DNA of 64,000 nt from positions 40,702 to 104,701 of the forward strand of contig NZ_OCTP01000008.1 of the NCBI RefSeq assembly GCF_900232825.1, read 5' to 3'. Below are positions 35,492 to 44,512 of this stretch, in pieces. The stretch is from Anaerococcus sp. Marseille-P3625 (lineage in GTDB: Bacteria > Bacillota > Clostridia > Tissierellales > Peptoniphilaceae). Under the pieces are notes generated by a model. It saw nothing but the letters and a program-made list of their open reading frames with translations. It ran no database searches and had not been told where the DNA came from. The translations under genes and the position numbers were made by a program. The first letter of the stretch is position 1, and every line of letters begins with the position of its first letter.

Positions 35492-35541
35492 CCGAGGATT
35501 CCCTCGGTTTTTATTATATCTTAATTGAAAAATATTTTCAA
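35492..35541 (-). promoter_or_regulatory. Promoter and palindromic operator of the tetR-ecf-ABC-MATE operon
   Basis: Minus strand: -35 TTGAAA (35536-35541), exactly 17 bp, -10 TATAAT (35513-35518). Six bases downstream lies the perfect palindrome CCGAGG-GAAT-CCTCGG (35492-35507), well placed to block initiation. It is 12-30 bp from the start codon, as for an autoregulated TetR operator. Confidence 0.75.
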
Positions 35542-35601
35542 TATCAATCAAATTATAAATTTTGCTCTACTCTACCGTATACTTCTTAATTAATTTATTT
35601 A

Positions 35602-35759
35602 AATGCGGTATAATTAATAAAACTGAATAAACGCTTAACGCTTATAACTTTAATAGCAAGCACAGTAAGTGAGTACCCACTTACGAAAAATTGATGAAGC
35701 AGAACCTTTATGGACTGCTTCTTTTTTTATCAATTTTACCTTGTTAGGGAGAACCCTAA
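35602..35759 (+). other. ICE origin-of-transfer region with promoter, dyads and a strong hairpin
   Basis: The 13-mer AATGCGGTATAAT (35602-35614) gives a -10. Then follow inverted repeat GTAAGTG/CACTTAC (35665-35671, 35678-35684), hairpin GAAGCAG/CTGCTTC (35696-35702, 35715-35721) followed by T7, and hairpin TTAGGG-AGAA-CCCTAA (35744-35759). All lie immediately upstream of mobC and the relaxase, the usual place for oriT in Tn1549/CTn-like elements. The nick position is not determined. Confidence 0.6.
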
Positions 35760-35791
35760 GACCCCAATATTTTATGATAAGGAGATATACT

Positions 35792-36148
35792 ATGGATAAT
35801 AGAAAAAGAAATAATCAACTAAAAATATATTTAACAGATGAAGAAAAAGAAATCTTTGAAAAGAAAATGAAACTTGCAAACTGCAAAACTATGTCCCACT
35901 TTCTTAGGAAATGTGTGTTAGAAAAAGAGATTTATGTTGTAGATTTAGAACCATTTAGAAACCTACAATGGCTACTTTCGAATGCAACAAATAATATAAA
36001 CCAGATTGCAAAAGCTACTAATACAACTGGTGTTATTTACAAAAATGAAATTGAATCAATGAATAAACAGATAGAAAAATTATCAAAAGAAATATGGCAG
36101 ATCCATTCCCTACTTCTTAATAAATCAAAAGAAAGTTCTGGTGATTAG
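35792..36148 (+). CDS. mobC: MobC-type relaxosome accessory protein
   Basis: A 118-aa protein with a ribbon-helix-helix-like N-terminus (RNNQLKIYLTDEEKEIFEKK) and the MobC signature LQWLLSNATNNINQIAKATN. It binds oriT and assists the relaxase. ATG 35792 follows AAGGAG at 7 nt; codons upstream in the same frame run through the oriT hairpins. Its end nearly abuts the relaxase start. Confidence 0.85.
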   Translation: MDNRKRNNQLKIYLTDEEKEIFEKKMKLANCKTMSHFLRKCVLEKEIYVVDLEPFRNLQWLLSNATNNINQIAKATNTTGVIYKNEIESMNKQIEKLSKEIWQIHSLLLNKSKESSGD

Positions 36149-36149
36149 T

Positions 36150-37481
36150 ATGGCAATTACGAAAATACATCCTATAAAATCAACTCTAAATTTGGCAATA
36201 GACTATATAACTAAGAGTGAAAAAACTGATGAAAAAATCTTGGTATCTTCATTCAAATGTCATCCATCTACTGCACACATTCAATTTATGAAAACACGAG
36301 AAGACAATGATACTAAAGGTACAGTTTTGGCTAGACATTTAATTCAATCTTTTCTACCAGGAGAGGTTGATCCTATAAAAGCTAATGAAATTGGAATGGA
36401 ATTATGTAAGAAAATTTTAAAAGAAGATTATGAATTTGTTCTTGCAACTCATATAGATAGAGGGCATATCCATAACCATATTATTTTTAATAATGTTAAT
36501 TATAAGACTGGTAAATGCTACCAATCTAACAAAAAAACTTACCATAAAATCAGGTATCAAAGTGATGAATTGTGTAAAGAAAATAAGCTTTCAGTCATTG
36601 ATAAATATTATGAAGCTTACAAAAGAAAATATAAAACTTCTGGTAAATCCTGGTATGAATATGACCAAAACAAGAAAGGAAATTCTTGGAAGTCTAAACT
36701 GCAATTTGATATAGATAGAATGATTAATAAGTCTAACTCGTGGAAAGAGTTTTTAGAAAATATGAAATCTCTTGATTATGAAATTAAGTTTGGTAAACAT
36801 ATTGCTTTTCGTCATAAAGATAAGCAAAGATTTACAAGAGCAAAGACTATCGGAGAAGATTATACTGAAGATAAAATTAAAGAAAGAATAGATTTAGCTA
36901 TTATGAACAAAGCTAATCCTATTAAAAAACGTGTAGGAAATGTTATTGATATATCTACTAATGAAAAAGTACAATCCTCTAAAGGTTACGAAGTCTGGGC
37001 AAGAAAACATAATATCAAAACAATGGCTGATTCAATAATTAAACTTAGAGAACAAGGAATTAATTCAATTACACAACTTGATGATCTAATAAAAAAATCT
37101 GCCGATGATAGACAAGACTTGTTAGATAAAATAAAGAAAGTTGAAAGTGAAATGAAAAGTTTATCCCAAGATATGGAAGATATTAATACTATAAATAAGT
37201 ATCGTGAAATCTATAAATACCATAAGAAAAATCCTGAAGATAAGCAATTTGCAGACGAGTATTATAGCGAACTTTCCATTTATAAAATAGCCGCAAAAGA
37301 AATCTTAGAAAATTATAATAAGCTACCAAAGACAAAAGAAATACTATCCAAACTCGATAAATTGCAAGAAAAAAAGAACACCCTTATGCAAGAGTATTCT
37401 TTGAATAAAGAACAATTTTCTGACCTTGTTCAGTATAGGAAAAACTATGAAAATTATTATGGAAAGGAAGTAGAGAGATAA
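36150..37481 (+). CDS. Relaxase/mobilisation nuclease (MobP-type, Tn1549-like)
   Basis: A 443-aa relaxase starting AITKIHPIKSTLNLAIDYI. The metal-binding triad lies in LATHIDRGHIHNHIIFNNVN (HxDxxHxHxH type). The C-terminal third is coiled-coil. It nicks oriT and pilots the strand. Starts at ATG 36150 (GTG 36141 is possible). It is shorter than some homologues but has no break. Transcription is opposite to the rest of the ICE in this window and ends at a terminator. Confidence 0.88.
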   Translation: MAITKIHPIKSTLNLAIDYITKSEKTDEKILVSSFKCHPSTAHIQFMKTREDNDTKGTVLARHLIQSFLPGEVDPIKANEIGMELCKKILKEDYEFVLATHIDRGHIHNHIIFNNVNYKTGKCYQSNKKTYHKIRYQSDELCKENKLSVIDKYYEAYKRKYKTSGKSWYEYDQNKKGNSWKSKLQFDIDRMINKSNSWKEFLENMKSLDYEIKFGKHIAFRHKDKQRFTRAKTIGEDYTEDKIKERIDLAIMNKANPIKKRVGNVIDISTNEKVQSSKGYEVWARKHNIKTMADSIIKLREQGINSITQLDDLIKKSADDRQDLLDKIKKVESEMKSLSQDMEDINTINKYREIYKYHKKNPEDKQFADEYYSELSIYKIAAKEILENYNKLPKTKEILSKLDKLQEKKNTLMQEYSLNKEQFSDLVQYRKNYENYYGKEVER

Positions 37482-37513
37482 AAAGCTATAAGCGGATAAA
37501 CTTATAGCTTTTT
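37481..37513 (+). terminator. Relaxase terminator
   Basis: Perfect 12-bp arms AAAAGCTATAAG (37481-37492) and CTTATAGCTTTT (37501-37512) ending in a T run. It separates the rightward mob operon from the convergent small membrane gene. Confidence 0.75.
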
Positions 37514-37554
37514 AAAATTATTTATAAATTTTTAATCTAAACTTATTATCTCAC

Positions 37555-37821
37555 TTAAAGAGATCCTACTAGATGACCTGCGAACATTGATATAGGAAGT
37601 AATAAGATCAAAAGGATATTTAATAACATAAACAACTTATCCTTTTCCTTTACTCCAAATATTAAACCTATTAGTCCAATAATTGGGCAAACAAACATTG
37701 ATGTGATTCCGGTTGGTCTTAAACTTGTATAGCTTTCAAATATACCTACTGGAAGTAGATAAGAGATCACAAATATCACAAGTCCGAGTAGAAATATCTT
37801 CTTACTTATTTTTCCTTTCAT
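37555..37821 (-). CDS. 88-aa three-helix membrane protein (paralogue of 56369-56635)
   Basis: Three hydrophobic segments, with shared blocks VIFVISYLLPVGIFESY, LRPTGITSMFVCPIIGLIGL and LLNILLILLLPISMF. ATG 37821 follows TAGGAGTG. Its paralogue across Tn916 has exactly the same length. The family is unknown to me. Small membrane proteins in peptide-ABC loci are often immunity proteins, which is inference. It is the last gene of the locus split by Tn916. Confidence 0.6.
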   Translation of the reverse strand: MKGKISKKIFLLGLVIFVISYLLPVGIFESYTSLRPTGITSMFVCPIIGLIGLIFGVKEKDKLFMLLNILLILLLPISMFAGHLVGSL

Positions 37822-37863
37822 AAACACTCCTAATAAATTTTTAATTAATTTAATTATATACAA

Positions 37864-38232
37864 TTAATATTTTTTAATTTCTTCAAATTCAATAAGTTTT
37901 ACTTCATTATTTTTAATCTCCAATATACATGGTATAGTATTAATAGAATAATACTCTAAAATTTTATTAAGATCAGCATTGTTAAAATATTCATCTATAT
38001 CTAAATCTACGATATTTTTTGATAAATCATGTTCTTTCCCTTCTTTTTTTGCTAACTCTACTCCATTGCTTATATAATGTAAGCAATATGGGCAATCCTT
38101 AGATGTTAATAGACATATGCCGTCTTTTCTTTCTATATCTTTCCAATCCACTTGATTCAGCTGTCTTTTTTCTATTTCATAATTAAATAATTCATAAAAT
38201 TGTTTATAATTATTAATATTTCTAATAAACAA
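37864..38232 (-). pseudogene. Thioredoxin-like protein, 5' end cut off by Tn916
   Basis: About 122 codons of a thioredoxin fold. The CPYC active site is in LTSKDCPYCLHYI (residues 43-55) and a cis-Pro in INTIPCILEI (near residue 103). The open frame starts at TTG 38232, only 4 bp from the Tn916 end, with a TAA just inside the transposon. On the far side of Tn916 (56284-56356) lies a hydrophobic coding stretch that fits the missing membrane anchor. The intact gene probably made a membrane-anchored thioredoxin like the one at 58813-59211. Confidence 0.7.
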
Positions 38233-38235
38233 AAC

Positions 38236-38261
38236 ATAGATTTCTAATTATCCTTTTAAAT
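38236..38261 (+). repeat. Tn916 int-side terminal inverted repeat
   Basis: Outermost element sequence ATAGATTTCTAATTATCC. It pairs with 56254-56279 at 19 of 26 positions. The exact end can differ by the few bases of coupling sequence. Bases 38262-38400 carry the remaining integrase arm sites and the end of int. Confidence 0.7.
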
Positions 38262-38400
38262 CTCATTAAATGCTCGTAAAGCCTTATTCTATGTGCTTTC
38301 GAGTATTTTTACTGTAGGAAGATACTTCACGTTTCTTTGCATATTTCCTCATGTCTTAGCTGTCAGAAGTGGTAAATAAGTAGTAAATTCATTTGTACTA

Positions 38401-39618
38401 CTAAGCAACAAGACGCTCCTGTTGCTTCTCTTTATTCAAGCGTTTCATTTCTGCCATTGCAGAATCGAATGTTGCATGTGCGTAATAGTTCAGCGTCATG
38501 GCTATATTAGCATGTCCCATAATGTACTGTAATGCCTTTGGATTCATTCCTGCATTTGCATAGTTGGTACAGAATGTATGTCGCAAACTATGTGGAGTGA
38601 TGTGTGGCAATTTATCCTCGTTATACTTATTGTATTTCTTAACAAGACCTTTCATCATGCCGTTGTAATCACTTGCCACTTTTGGATAGTTCTTTCTATT
38701 AAGAAAGAGGAAATCACTATATCCATCAATCTCAACACGCTTATCATTCTTTCGATTCGCTAACACTCGCTTAAATGCTTGATAGGCTTCTTCAACCATA
38801 GGAACTTGACGTTCGCCACTTTTGGTCTTTGGTGTTTCAATGTAGTACCCAATTTCAGTATCTCTCAATAGCTGATGGTCTATATTGACAAGACGATTCT
38901 CAAAATCTAAATCTGGAAGTGTCAAACCACCAAACTCTGAAATACGAAGACCTGTTTTTAAGAGTATCAGAATTTCATCATAATTTTTGCTGTAGGTTTT
39001 ATCAGCTTTTGCAAAGGCTAACAGTTTTTCTTCCTGTTCTTCTGTTAGTACGGTCTTAGGGACAGTATCATCATCAAGAACTGCTTTCAGTTGAAAGTCA
39101 AATGGATTCTTCCGAACACAATCATCTTGTATAGCAATATAGAATGAAGCCTTTAAAGAACGTTTGTAGTTATTGATGGTTTGATAAGCATAACCATTTT
39201 CACTCATTCTAATAGCCCATTCTTTAGCGTCTGATGGCTTAATACTGTCAATACTTCTTACACCTAACTTGTCTTTCTTCAAAATATCCATAAGATATTT
39301 GCGTCCAGTTTCAGTGTTTTTTCTAACCTTTGGTCTTTGAGCGTTCTGTTTTGCGTAAAGCTGGCAGAGTGTCATTTTCTTTCCTACAACATCAATACCA
39401 TCATGAATGTCTTTCTGTAACTCTGCGATTTTCTCTCTAAGTGAGATACAATCACGCTTTCCTGCTGGTACTCGGTCTGTAGCCACAAGTTTCCACGAGT
39501 AAACAAATTGCGGTTCTCCAAATGAATCTATATATTTGTATAAGTATCTTCCGTCTTTTCGTTGGCTCTCTCCAGTCTTTAAGATTCGACCTTTATTGTC
39601 ACGTCTTTTTTCTGACAT
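38401..39618 (-). CDS. int: Tn916 integrase
   Basis: A 405-aa tyrosine recombinase, the length of Int-Tn. The N-terminal arm-binding domain is SEKRRDNKGRILKTGESQRK; the catalytic residues lie in TGLRISEFGG, HSLRHTFCTN, GHANIAMTLNYY. It recombines the element ends through variable 6-bp coupling sequences. Confidence 0.96.
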   Translation of the reverse strand: MSEKRRDNKGRILKTGESQRKDGRYLYKYIDSFGEPQFVYSWKLVATDRVPAGKRDCISLREKIAELQKDIHDGIDVVGKKMTLCQLYAKQNAQRPKVRKNTETGRKYLMDILKKDKLGVRSIDSIKPSDAKEWAIRMSENGYAYQTINNYKRSLKASFYIAIQDDCVRKNPFDFQLKAVLDDDTVPKTVLTEEQEEKLLAFAKADKTYSKNYDEILILLKTGLRISEFGGLTLPDLDFENRLVNIDHQLLRDTEIGYYIETPKTKSGERQVPMVEEAYQAFKRVLANRKNDKRVEIDGYSDFLFLNRKNYPKVASDYNGMMKGLVKKYNKYNEDKLPHITPHSLRHTFCTNYANAGMNPKALQYIMGHANIAMTLNYYAHATFDSAMAEMKRLNKEKQQERLVA

Positions 39619-39699
39619 GGCATTTGCTCCTTTCCTTTATGGAAAGAGCCTTGATACGACTTAATACTATTTTATCATATACAAGACCCTTTGGCGACG

Positions 39700-39903
39700 C
39701 TAGATTGCGTCCAATGTATCTATAATTTTTTCAAATTGTTTTCGTTTAATCTGAATACGATTGCCATTCATAATCAGCCAATTTGCATTTTTATTTTCCT
39801 CTGCCAAGCGTCGTAGCTTGTTTTCGCCAATACGAAAATATTTTGACGCTTCTTCAATGGTTAGGGTATAACGTTCCCAAATAGGAATGTCAGTCTGCTT
39901 CAT
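39700..39903 (-). CDS. xis: Tn916 excisionase
   Basis: A 67-aa winged-helix protein ([20 protein letters not shown]) identical in length to Tn916 Xis. It lies 81 bp upstream of int and is preceded by AAAGGAGGATTTT. It binds DR-1 repeats near the ends and directs excision. Confidence 0.95.
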
Positions 39904-40363
39904 AAAATCCTCCTTTCCAAATCACTTATTTGGATTTCATAAAAGTTGTTTTACCAGCAATCGAACAGCTTTAGCAAAGCTCACGGGAGTTCCACCCCTG
40001 CATGGTTCTCATGTAGCCATACTCATTGCCTGCGACGGTTTTATCACGCTCGGACTATTGACTGTATGGGAGTATCATTATCACGATAAGAATGTCGTTG
40101 CAGGCAATCCTGCTAAAGATTGCTTCTCGGATCACTAACATGAATCGCTCGCTATCTTTATAAGATAGGTCATGGCGGTTAGTTCCGTTGGCTCTTTTCT
40201 TATCGAAACGTATTCGATTACTTTTATTCAGTTTTCAAAGAACAATGGCTCGTTAGCCTATCAAAACACATTGAAAGCTCAATATGCTTTGGTGGAATAA
40301 CAAACCTCCCTGTTCGGGAAGCGTGGAATGGTTTAGCACGCTTCCACGAAAGGAGAGAGGATA
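39904..40363. other. Tn916 non-coding stretch between xis and orf8
   Basis: No convincing gene. An 83-codon plus-strand frame at 39887-40138 has been annotated as orf5 in Tn916 records, but it runs antisense into the xis start and has no SD. The region contains dyads around 40150-40190 (CTTTATAAG) and probably acts as leader for int/xis transcripts. Confidence 0.5.
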
Positions 40364-40594
40364 TTACTTAATTTCAAATGACAAAATCTTTGTAATCAGT
40401 CTGGTTTCCATTCTTCCACGTAAGACTTCATCAACGACCATACTTTGATTGCCATATTCATCTTTCATAAGTCGTAGGGAACGCTTCGTTATGTACCCTC
40501 TGTAATGATGTAGAATCTGGTTAATCGCTTCGGTATCGCCATCTGTTGCCTTTACAATGAGAGGAAAGGGAATCATAGGATATTGTGTTTTCAT
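40364..40594 (-). CDS. orf8: Tn916 Orf8 (helix-turn-helix domain protein)
   Basis: A 76-aa protein (PFPLIVKATDGDTEAINQIL) with a helix-turn-helix-like fold. It overlaps orf7 by 4 bp. orf7 and orf8 are the regulators induced when tetracycline lets transcription run past tet(M) in Tn916; they boost int/xis and transfer genes. Confidence 0.92.
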   Translation of the reverse strand: MKTQYPMIPFPLIVKATDGDTEAINQILHHYRGYITKRSLRLMKDEYGNQSMVVDEVLRGRMETRLITKILSFEIK

Positions 40595-41022
40595 TCTTCA
40601 AATTCCTCCATAAACTTTTTAATTAAGGCTAGTCCACTGGTTCTATGCCGATAGACAGTAGAACGGTTCAATTTCAACAGGTCTGCAATTTCTGAATCGC
40701 TCATGTCCATAAAGTAAAACAGCAGTAGAATTTCACGTTTCTTGTCTGGCAACTCACGTAATGCTTCACTCAACAAATCATTTTCAACGCCTACTGATAA
40801 CCCATTGAGTGTAAAAATCTGAAAGTCAGTTGAATAGTTATCTGTTGTCGCAAACTGGCTAACAAGATAATCGCCAACATCCGAAAAGGACACCTCACGC
40901 TTTGCAATCCTTGAAAGATAAAGCATATAATTCTTTCGCTCGTCTTCCATAGCACGTTTACAGATATAGTCAAACTGATTTTCTATTGTGGTCTGAAAAG
41001 AAGATGGTTTCATGTTTCTCAC
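40591..41022 (-). CDS. orf7: Tn916 Orf7 (sigma-like regulator)
   Basis: A 143-aa sigma-70-like protein. Region 4 is visible as LPDKKREILLLFYFMDMSDS then EIADLLKLNRSTVYRHRTSG. It drives its own promoter and the downstream int/xis operon after tet(M) read-through. SD AAAGGGGGTGAG precedes ATG 41022. Confidence 0.93.
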   Translation of the reverse strand: MRNMKPSSFQTTIENQFDYICKRAMEDERKNYMLYLSRIAKREVSFSDVGDYLVSQFATTDNYSTDFQIFTLNGLSVGVENDLLSEALRELPDKKREILLLFYFMDMSDSEIADLLKLNRSTVYRHRTSGLALIKKFMEEFEE

Positions 41023-41517
41023 CCCCTTTCTGTCTAGGAAAGGAAGTGAGCCTTGCTCGTTTATCTCCTTTCACTCTTAGTCCCAATGTGAAAGGGGGAT
41101 TTGTTGCATTACTGATAAATAAACTTTGTAAAAAAGTTCTGAATAGCCAAAAAAGCATATAAACAGATTTATTTCTCTGTTTACATGCTTCTGTTATTCT
41201 ATCTATATGATTTATAAAACCACATTGGTGGACGTACTTATCTATTGCAGATAGACGACTTTTTTTGACAAGAACCCAATGTAAGGAAATTTATTGTATA
41301 TGATGTACTTCATGGCGACGTTGACCTCCAACAAACCGCCATTTGGAAGTAATATACAATATTTTAACAGCGTAAATAGCACTACCATATAACGGTTTTT
41401 TTTATTGGCGTTTAGTAGTGCTTTTTATTAAATATAAACCTATAAACCATATAACACGTTTTTCTATACCTGTTTTTAATTCAGTAGGAACAATAAAATG
41501 TATAGAGGTGGTCTACT
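41023..41517. promoter_or_regulatory. Tn916 orf7/orf9 regulatory interval
   Basis: A 495-bp gene-free interval between the divergent regulators, with several hairpins, for example AACAGATTTATTTCTCTGTTT near 41160. Known Tn916 biology places the orf9 and orf7 promoters here, with orf9 transcription antisense to the orf7 leader. I see no additional gene. Confidence 0.6.
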
Positions 41518-41871
41518 ATGCGTAAAAAAGAAGATAAATATGATTTTAGAGCCTTTGGTTTAGCCATTAAAGAAGCTCGATTGAAACGAGGTTTAACTCG
41601 TGAACAAGTGGGAGCATTGATTGAAATTGACCCACGGTACTTAACTAATATTGAAAATAAAGGGCAACACCCCAGCATACAAGTTCTTTATGACCTTGTA
41701 TCGTTACTTCATGTTTCCGTTGATGAATTTTTCTTACCTGCTAATAACTTGGTAAAAAGCACCCGACGATTACAGATAGAGAAATACATGGATAGCTTTA
41801 CAGACAAAGAACTATCCTTAATGGAATCTTTAGCCAGCGGTATCAACGAAGCAAGAAACATCGAAGACTAA
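41518..41871 (+). CDS. orf9: Tn916 Orf9 (Cro/CI-type repressor)
   Basis: A 117-aa protein with an N-terminal helix-turn-helix ([20 protein letters not shown] then [10 protein letters not shown]). It represses the orf7/orf8 region in the absence of tetracycline. SD AGAGGTGG precedes ATG 41518. It is the only plus-strand gene of Tn916 here. Confidence 0.93.
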   Translation: MRKKEDKYDFRAFGLAIKEARLKRGLTREQVGALIEIDPRYLTNIENKGQHPSIQVLYDLVSLLHVSVDEFFLPANNLVKSTRRLQIEKYMDSFTDKELSLMESLASGINEARNIED

Positions 41872-41897
41872 TTAAAAGAATCCATACATAACGGAAA

Positions 41898-41940
41898 GAG
41901 CCGATAAAATGAGATTGTATTAATCTCATTTTATCGGCTC
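41898..41940. terminator. Bidirectional terminator between orf9 and the KTR gene
   Basis: Perfect 19-bp inverted repeat GAGCCGATAAAATGAGATT (41898-41916) with complement at 41922-41940 and a 5-nt loop. It lies between convergent genes and includes the last codons of the KTR gene. It separates tet(M) transcription from orf7, part of the known tetracycline-dependent control. Confidence 0.8.
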
Positions 41941-42098
41941 TGCGTCTTTGCGTCTGGCTCTGTAATCACAGTTACTTTGAACTGCTTTATTTCAATTAAA
42001 TTTTCTTGTCTGCATTTCGGACAATAGAGGGGGAATTTTTTTAATTCAGTATCTTCCCTTATCTTTAATCGTGTTTTATTTCCACATACAGGACACAA
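41931..42098 (-). CDS. orf6: Tn916 Orf6, cysteine-rich KTR-domain protein
   Basis: A 55-aa zinc-ribbon-like protein with two CxxC pairs (CPVCGNKTRLKI and CPKCRQENLI). TTG 42098 gives the usual length; codons further upstream to 42119 are open but lack ATG. It lies just downstream of tet(M) and is found with it in many Tn916-type elements. The function is unknown. Confidence 0.8.
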   Translation of the reverse strand: MCPVCGNKTRLKIREDTELKKFPLYCPKCRQENLIEIKQFKVTVITEPDAKTQSR

Positions 42099-42216
42099 TA
42101 TCCACTTGTAGTTTATAATAACTATCTCCTCCTTTACACTTTAATTCAAATCTTTATTAAAAAATATTTCATCTTATTTAACAAGAAACCATATTTATAT
42201 AACAACATAAAATACA

Positions 42217-44136
42217 CTAAGTTATTTTATTGAACATATATCGTACTTTATCTATACGACTATTTGGACGACGGGGCTGGCAAACAGGTTCACCGGTAGT
42301 AACATGGTACCCTTTTAACTCTGTTAAACAAACACTACGTCCATTTGTAAAGAAAGTTAAATCACTACGATATTCTTGAATACATCGAGCAGGGATTTCT
42401 CCACTAAGAATGACCTCATTATTTTTCAATTGAGTGTCTACGATGTTCGCACAATATTTAGGAGCATCGTTGTATGCTCGTGAAAGATATTCCTGTGGCG
42501 CATAAATTTTAAAACTAAGATATGGCTCTAACAATTCTGTTCCAGCTTTTTTTAAGACTTGTTCCAATACAATAGGAGCAAGCATTCGAAAATCTGCTGG
42601 GGTACTAACAGGGCTATAGTATAAGCCATACTTAAAACAGATTTTACAATCCGTCACATTCCAACCATATAATCCTTGTTCGCAACCATAGCGTATCCCT
42701 TCCATAACTGCATTTTGAAATGATTGATTTAAGTATCCAAGAGAAACCGAGCTCTCATACTGCATTCCACTTCCCAACGGAAGCGGTGATACAGATAAAC
42801 CAATGGAAGCCCAGAAAGGATTTGGCGGCACTTCGATGTGAATGGTATATTCTGCATTTTTTAACGGTCTCTCCATATAAATGACTGTAGGCTCTTTTAG
42901 TTCTATCTCCACATGATACTTTTCTTGCAACAGTGCACTAATCACTTCCATTTGTACTTTCCCTAAGAAAGAAAGTATAATTTCATGTGTCGTAGAATCC
43001 ACGTAATATCGTAGAAGCGGATCACTATCTGAGATTTCCAAAAGGGCATCAAGCAACATTTCTCTCTGTTCAGGTTTACTCGGTTCAACAGTTGTTTGTA
43101 GTAGAGGGTGCGGATTTTCAATCTTTTTTCTCTGTGGCAATAGTTTTGTATCTCCAAGAACACTATTTAACTTCAAAAACTCATTTTGCAAAATAACAAT
43201 TTCTCCAGAATAAGCTCTATCAATCTTACATAATTCACCATTTATTGAAGTATACATTTCTGTAACTTTTATTTTTTCTTTTTCTGATACTCTAACCGAA
43301 TCTCGTAAATGTAGTACTCCACTATAAAGGCGTATATATGCAAGACGTTGTCTTTTTTTTGTATATTCAATTTTGAAAACATTTCCGCAAAGTTCAGACG
43401 GACCTCGATGTGTTGATGAATAAAATTTATTCGTAATCACTTCTATAAGGTTATCAATCCCTATATTGTTTTTTGCACTTCCGTGATAAACAGGGAACAG
43501 GGAACAATTATGAAATCTTATGCTTTCCTCTTGTTCGAGTTCCAATGCTTCTAATGATTTACCGGACATATATTTCTCTAAAAGGTCATCGTTTCCCTCT
43601 ATTACCGTATCCCATTGTTCAGATTCGGTAAAGTTCGTCACACACATATTAGGATACAGTTCTACCTTCTGTTTGATTACAATTTCGGCAGAAAGTTTCT
43701 CTTTAATATCCTGATAAACCGTTGATAAATCAATTCCATTTTGGTCAATCTTATTGATAAAAAAGATTGTGGGAATCCCCATTTTCCTAAGTGCATGAAA
43801 TAATATACGAGTTTGTGCTTGTACGCCATCTTTTGCAGAAATCAGTAGAATTGCCCCATCTAAAACTGATAATGAACGATATACTTCTGCTAAGAAATCC
43901 ATATGTCCTGGCGTGTCTATGATGTTCACCTTCGTATTTTCCCACTGAAAAGAGGTTATTCCTGTCTGAATTGTAATTCCTCTCTGACGTTCTAAAAGCG
44001 TATTATCCGTCCTCGTTGTACCTTTGTCCACGCTTCCTAATTCTGTAATCGCTCCACTGTTATATAATAAGCTTTCTGTTAAGGTAGTTTTTCCTGCATC
44101 AACATGAGCTAAAACTCCAATATTAATAATTTTCAT
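42217..44136 (-). CDS. tet(M): Tetracycline resistance ribosomal protection protein Tet(M)
   Basis: A 639-aa EF-G-like GTPase. G1 is [10 protein letters not shown]3 DTPGHMDF, G4 NKID. Domain IV and a C-terminal helix ([13 protein letters not shown]) follow. It removes tetracycline from the ribosome. ATG 44136 with SD GGAGGAAA is the usual start; the ATG five codons upstream overlaps that SD. The sequence is intact and looks like the standard Tn916 tet(M). Expression is attenuated by the leader at 44152-44238. Confidence 0.98.
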   Translation of the reverse strand: MKIINIGVLAHVDAGKTTLTESLLYNSGAITELGSVDKGTTRTDNTLLERQRGITIQTGITSFQWENTKVNIIDTPGHMDFLAEVYRSLSVLDGAILLISAKDGVQAQTRILFHALRKMGIPTIFFINKIDQNGIDLSTVYQDIKEKLSAEIVIKQKVELYPNMCVTNFTESEQWDTVIEGNDDLLEKYMSGKSLEALELEQEESIRFHNCSLFPVYHGSAKNNIGIDNLIEVITNKFYSSTHRGPSELCGNVFKIEYTKKRQRLAYIRLYSGVLHLRDSVRVSEKEKIKVTEMYTSINGELCKIDRAYSGEIVILQNEFLKLNSVLGDTKLLPQRKKIENPHPLLQTTVEPSKPEQREMLLDALLEISDSDPLLRYYVDSTTHEIILSFLGKVQMEVISALLQEKYHVEIELKEPTVIYMERPLKNAEYTIHIEVPPNPFWASIGLSVSPLPLGSGMQYESSVSLGYLNQSFQNAVMEGIRYGCEQGLYGWNVTDCKICFKYGLYYSPVSTPADFRMLAPIVLEQVLKKAGTELLEPYLSFKIYAPQEYLSRAYNDAPKYCANIVDTQLKNNEVILSGEIPARCIQEYRSDLTFFTNGRSVCLTELKGYHVTTGEPVCQPRRPNSRIDKVRYMFNKIT

Positions 44137-44151
44137 GTGATTTTCCTCCAT

Positions 44152-44238
44152 TCAAAAACCCAAAAGGGCATAAAAATCCCAGTGATAAATACTTTTATCA
44201 CTGGGATTTTTATGCATAACCATAGGTATACAAAGCAT
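44152..44238 (-). CDS. orf12: tet(M) leader peptide (Tn916 Orf12)
   Basis: A 28-aa leader, MLCIPMVMHKNPSDKSIYHW then DFYALLGF, from ATG 44238. Its second half overlaps the attenuator hairpin (20-bp arms 44169-44188 and 44195-44214). Slowed translation under tetracycline changes RNA folding or read-through and raises tet(M) expression. A further stem-loop (AAGAATACC/GGTATTCTT) pairs 44278-44286 with 44362-44384 nearby. Confidence 0.88.
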   Translation of the reverse strand: MLCIPMVMHKNPSDKSIYHWDFYALLGF

Positions 44239-44512
44239 ACAGATATTCTCTGGATACTTTAGAATCACATGATAAAGGTATTCTTAAACTGGGTACAAAA
44301 AACTAAGCCCTCCTAAAAAAGGACATCCAATTATTTGTTCCCACTATCAAATTGACAGTTTATTTAAGAATACCTTGCTGCATATTTATTAACTCCTTTT
44401 AAATAGATACTTAAATAATAGCACGTAAGAGCATATTTGTAAAGGAATCTCCAATTTTTTATCAAAGAGAGTACGTGATTACAAAATAGCTGTAATAATG
44501 TACCAATATTTG

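Noticed and set aside
39887..40138. 83-aa plus-strand ORF in Tn916 (orf5 of some records)
   Set aside because: It runs antisense over the xis start, has no ribosome site and no recognisable domain. It is treated as non-coding.
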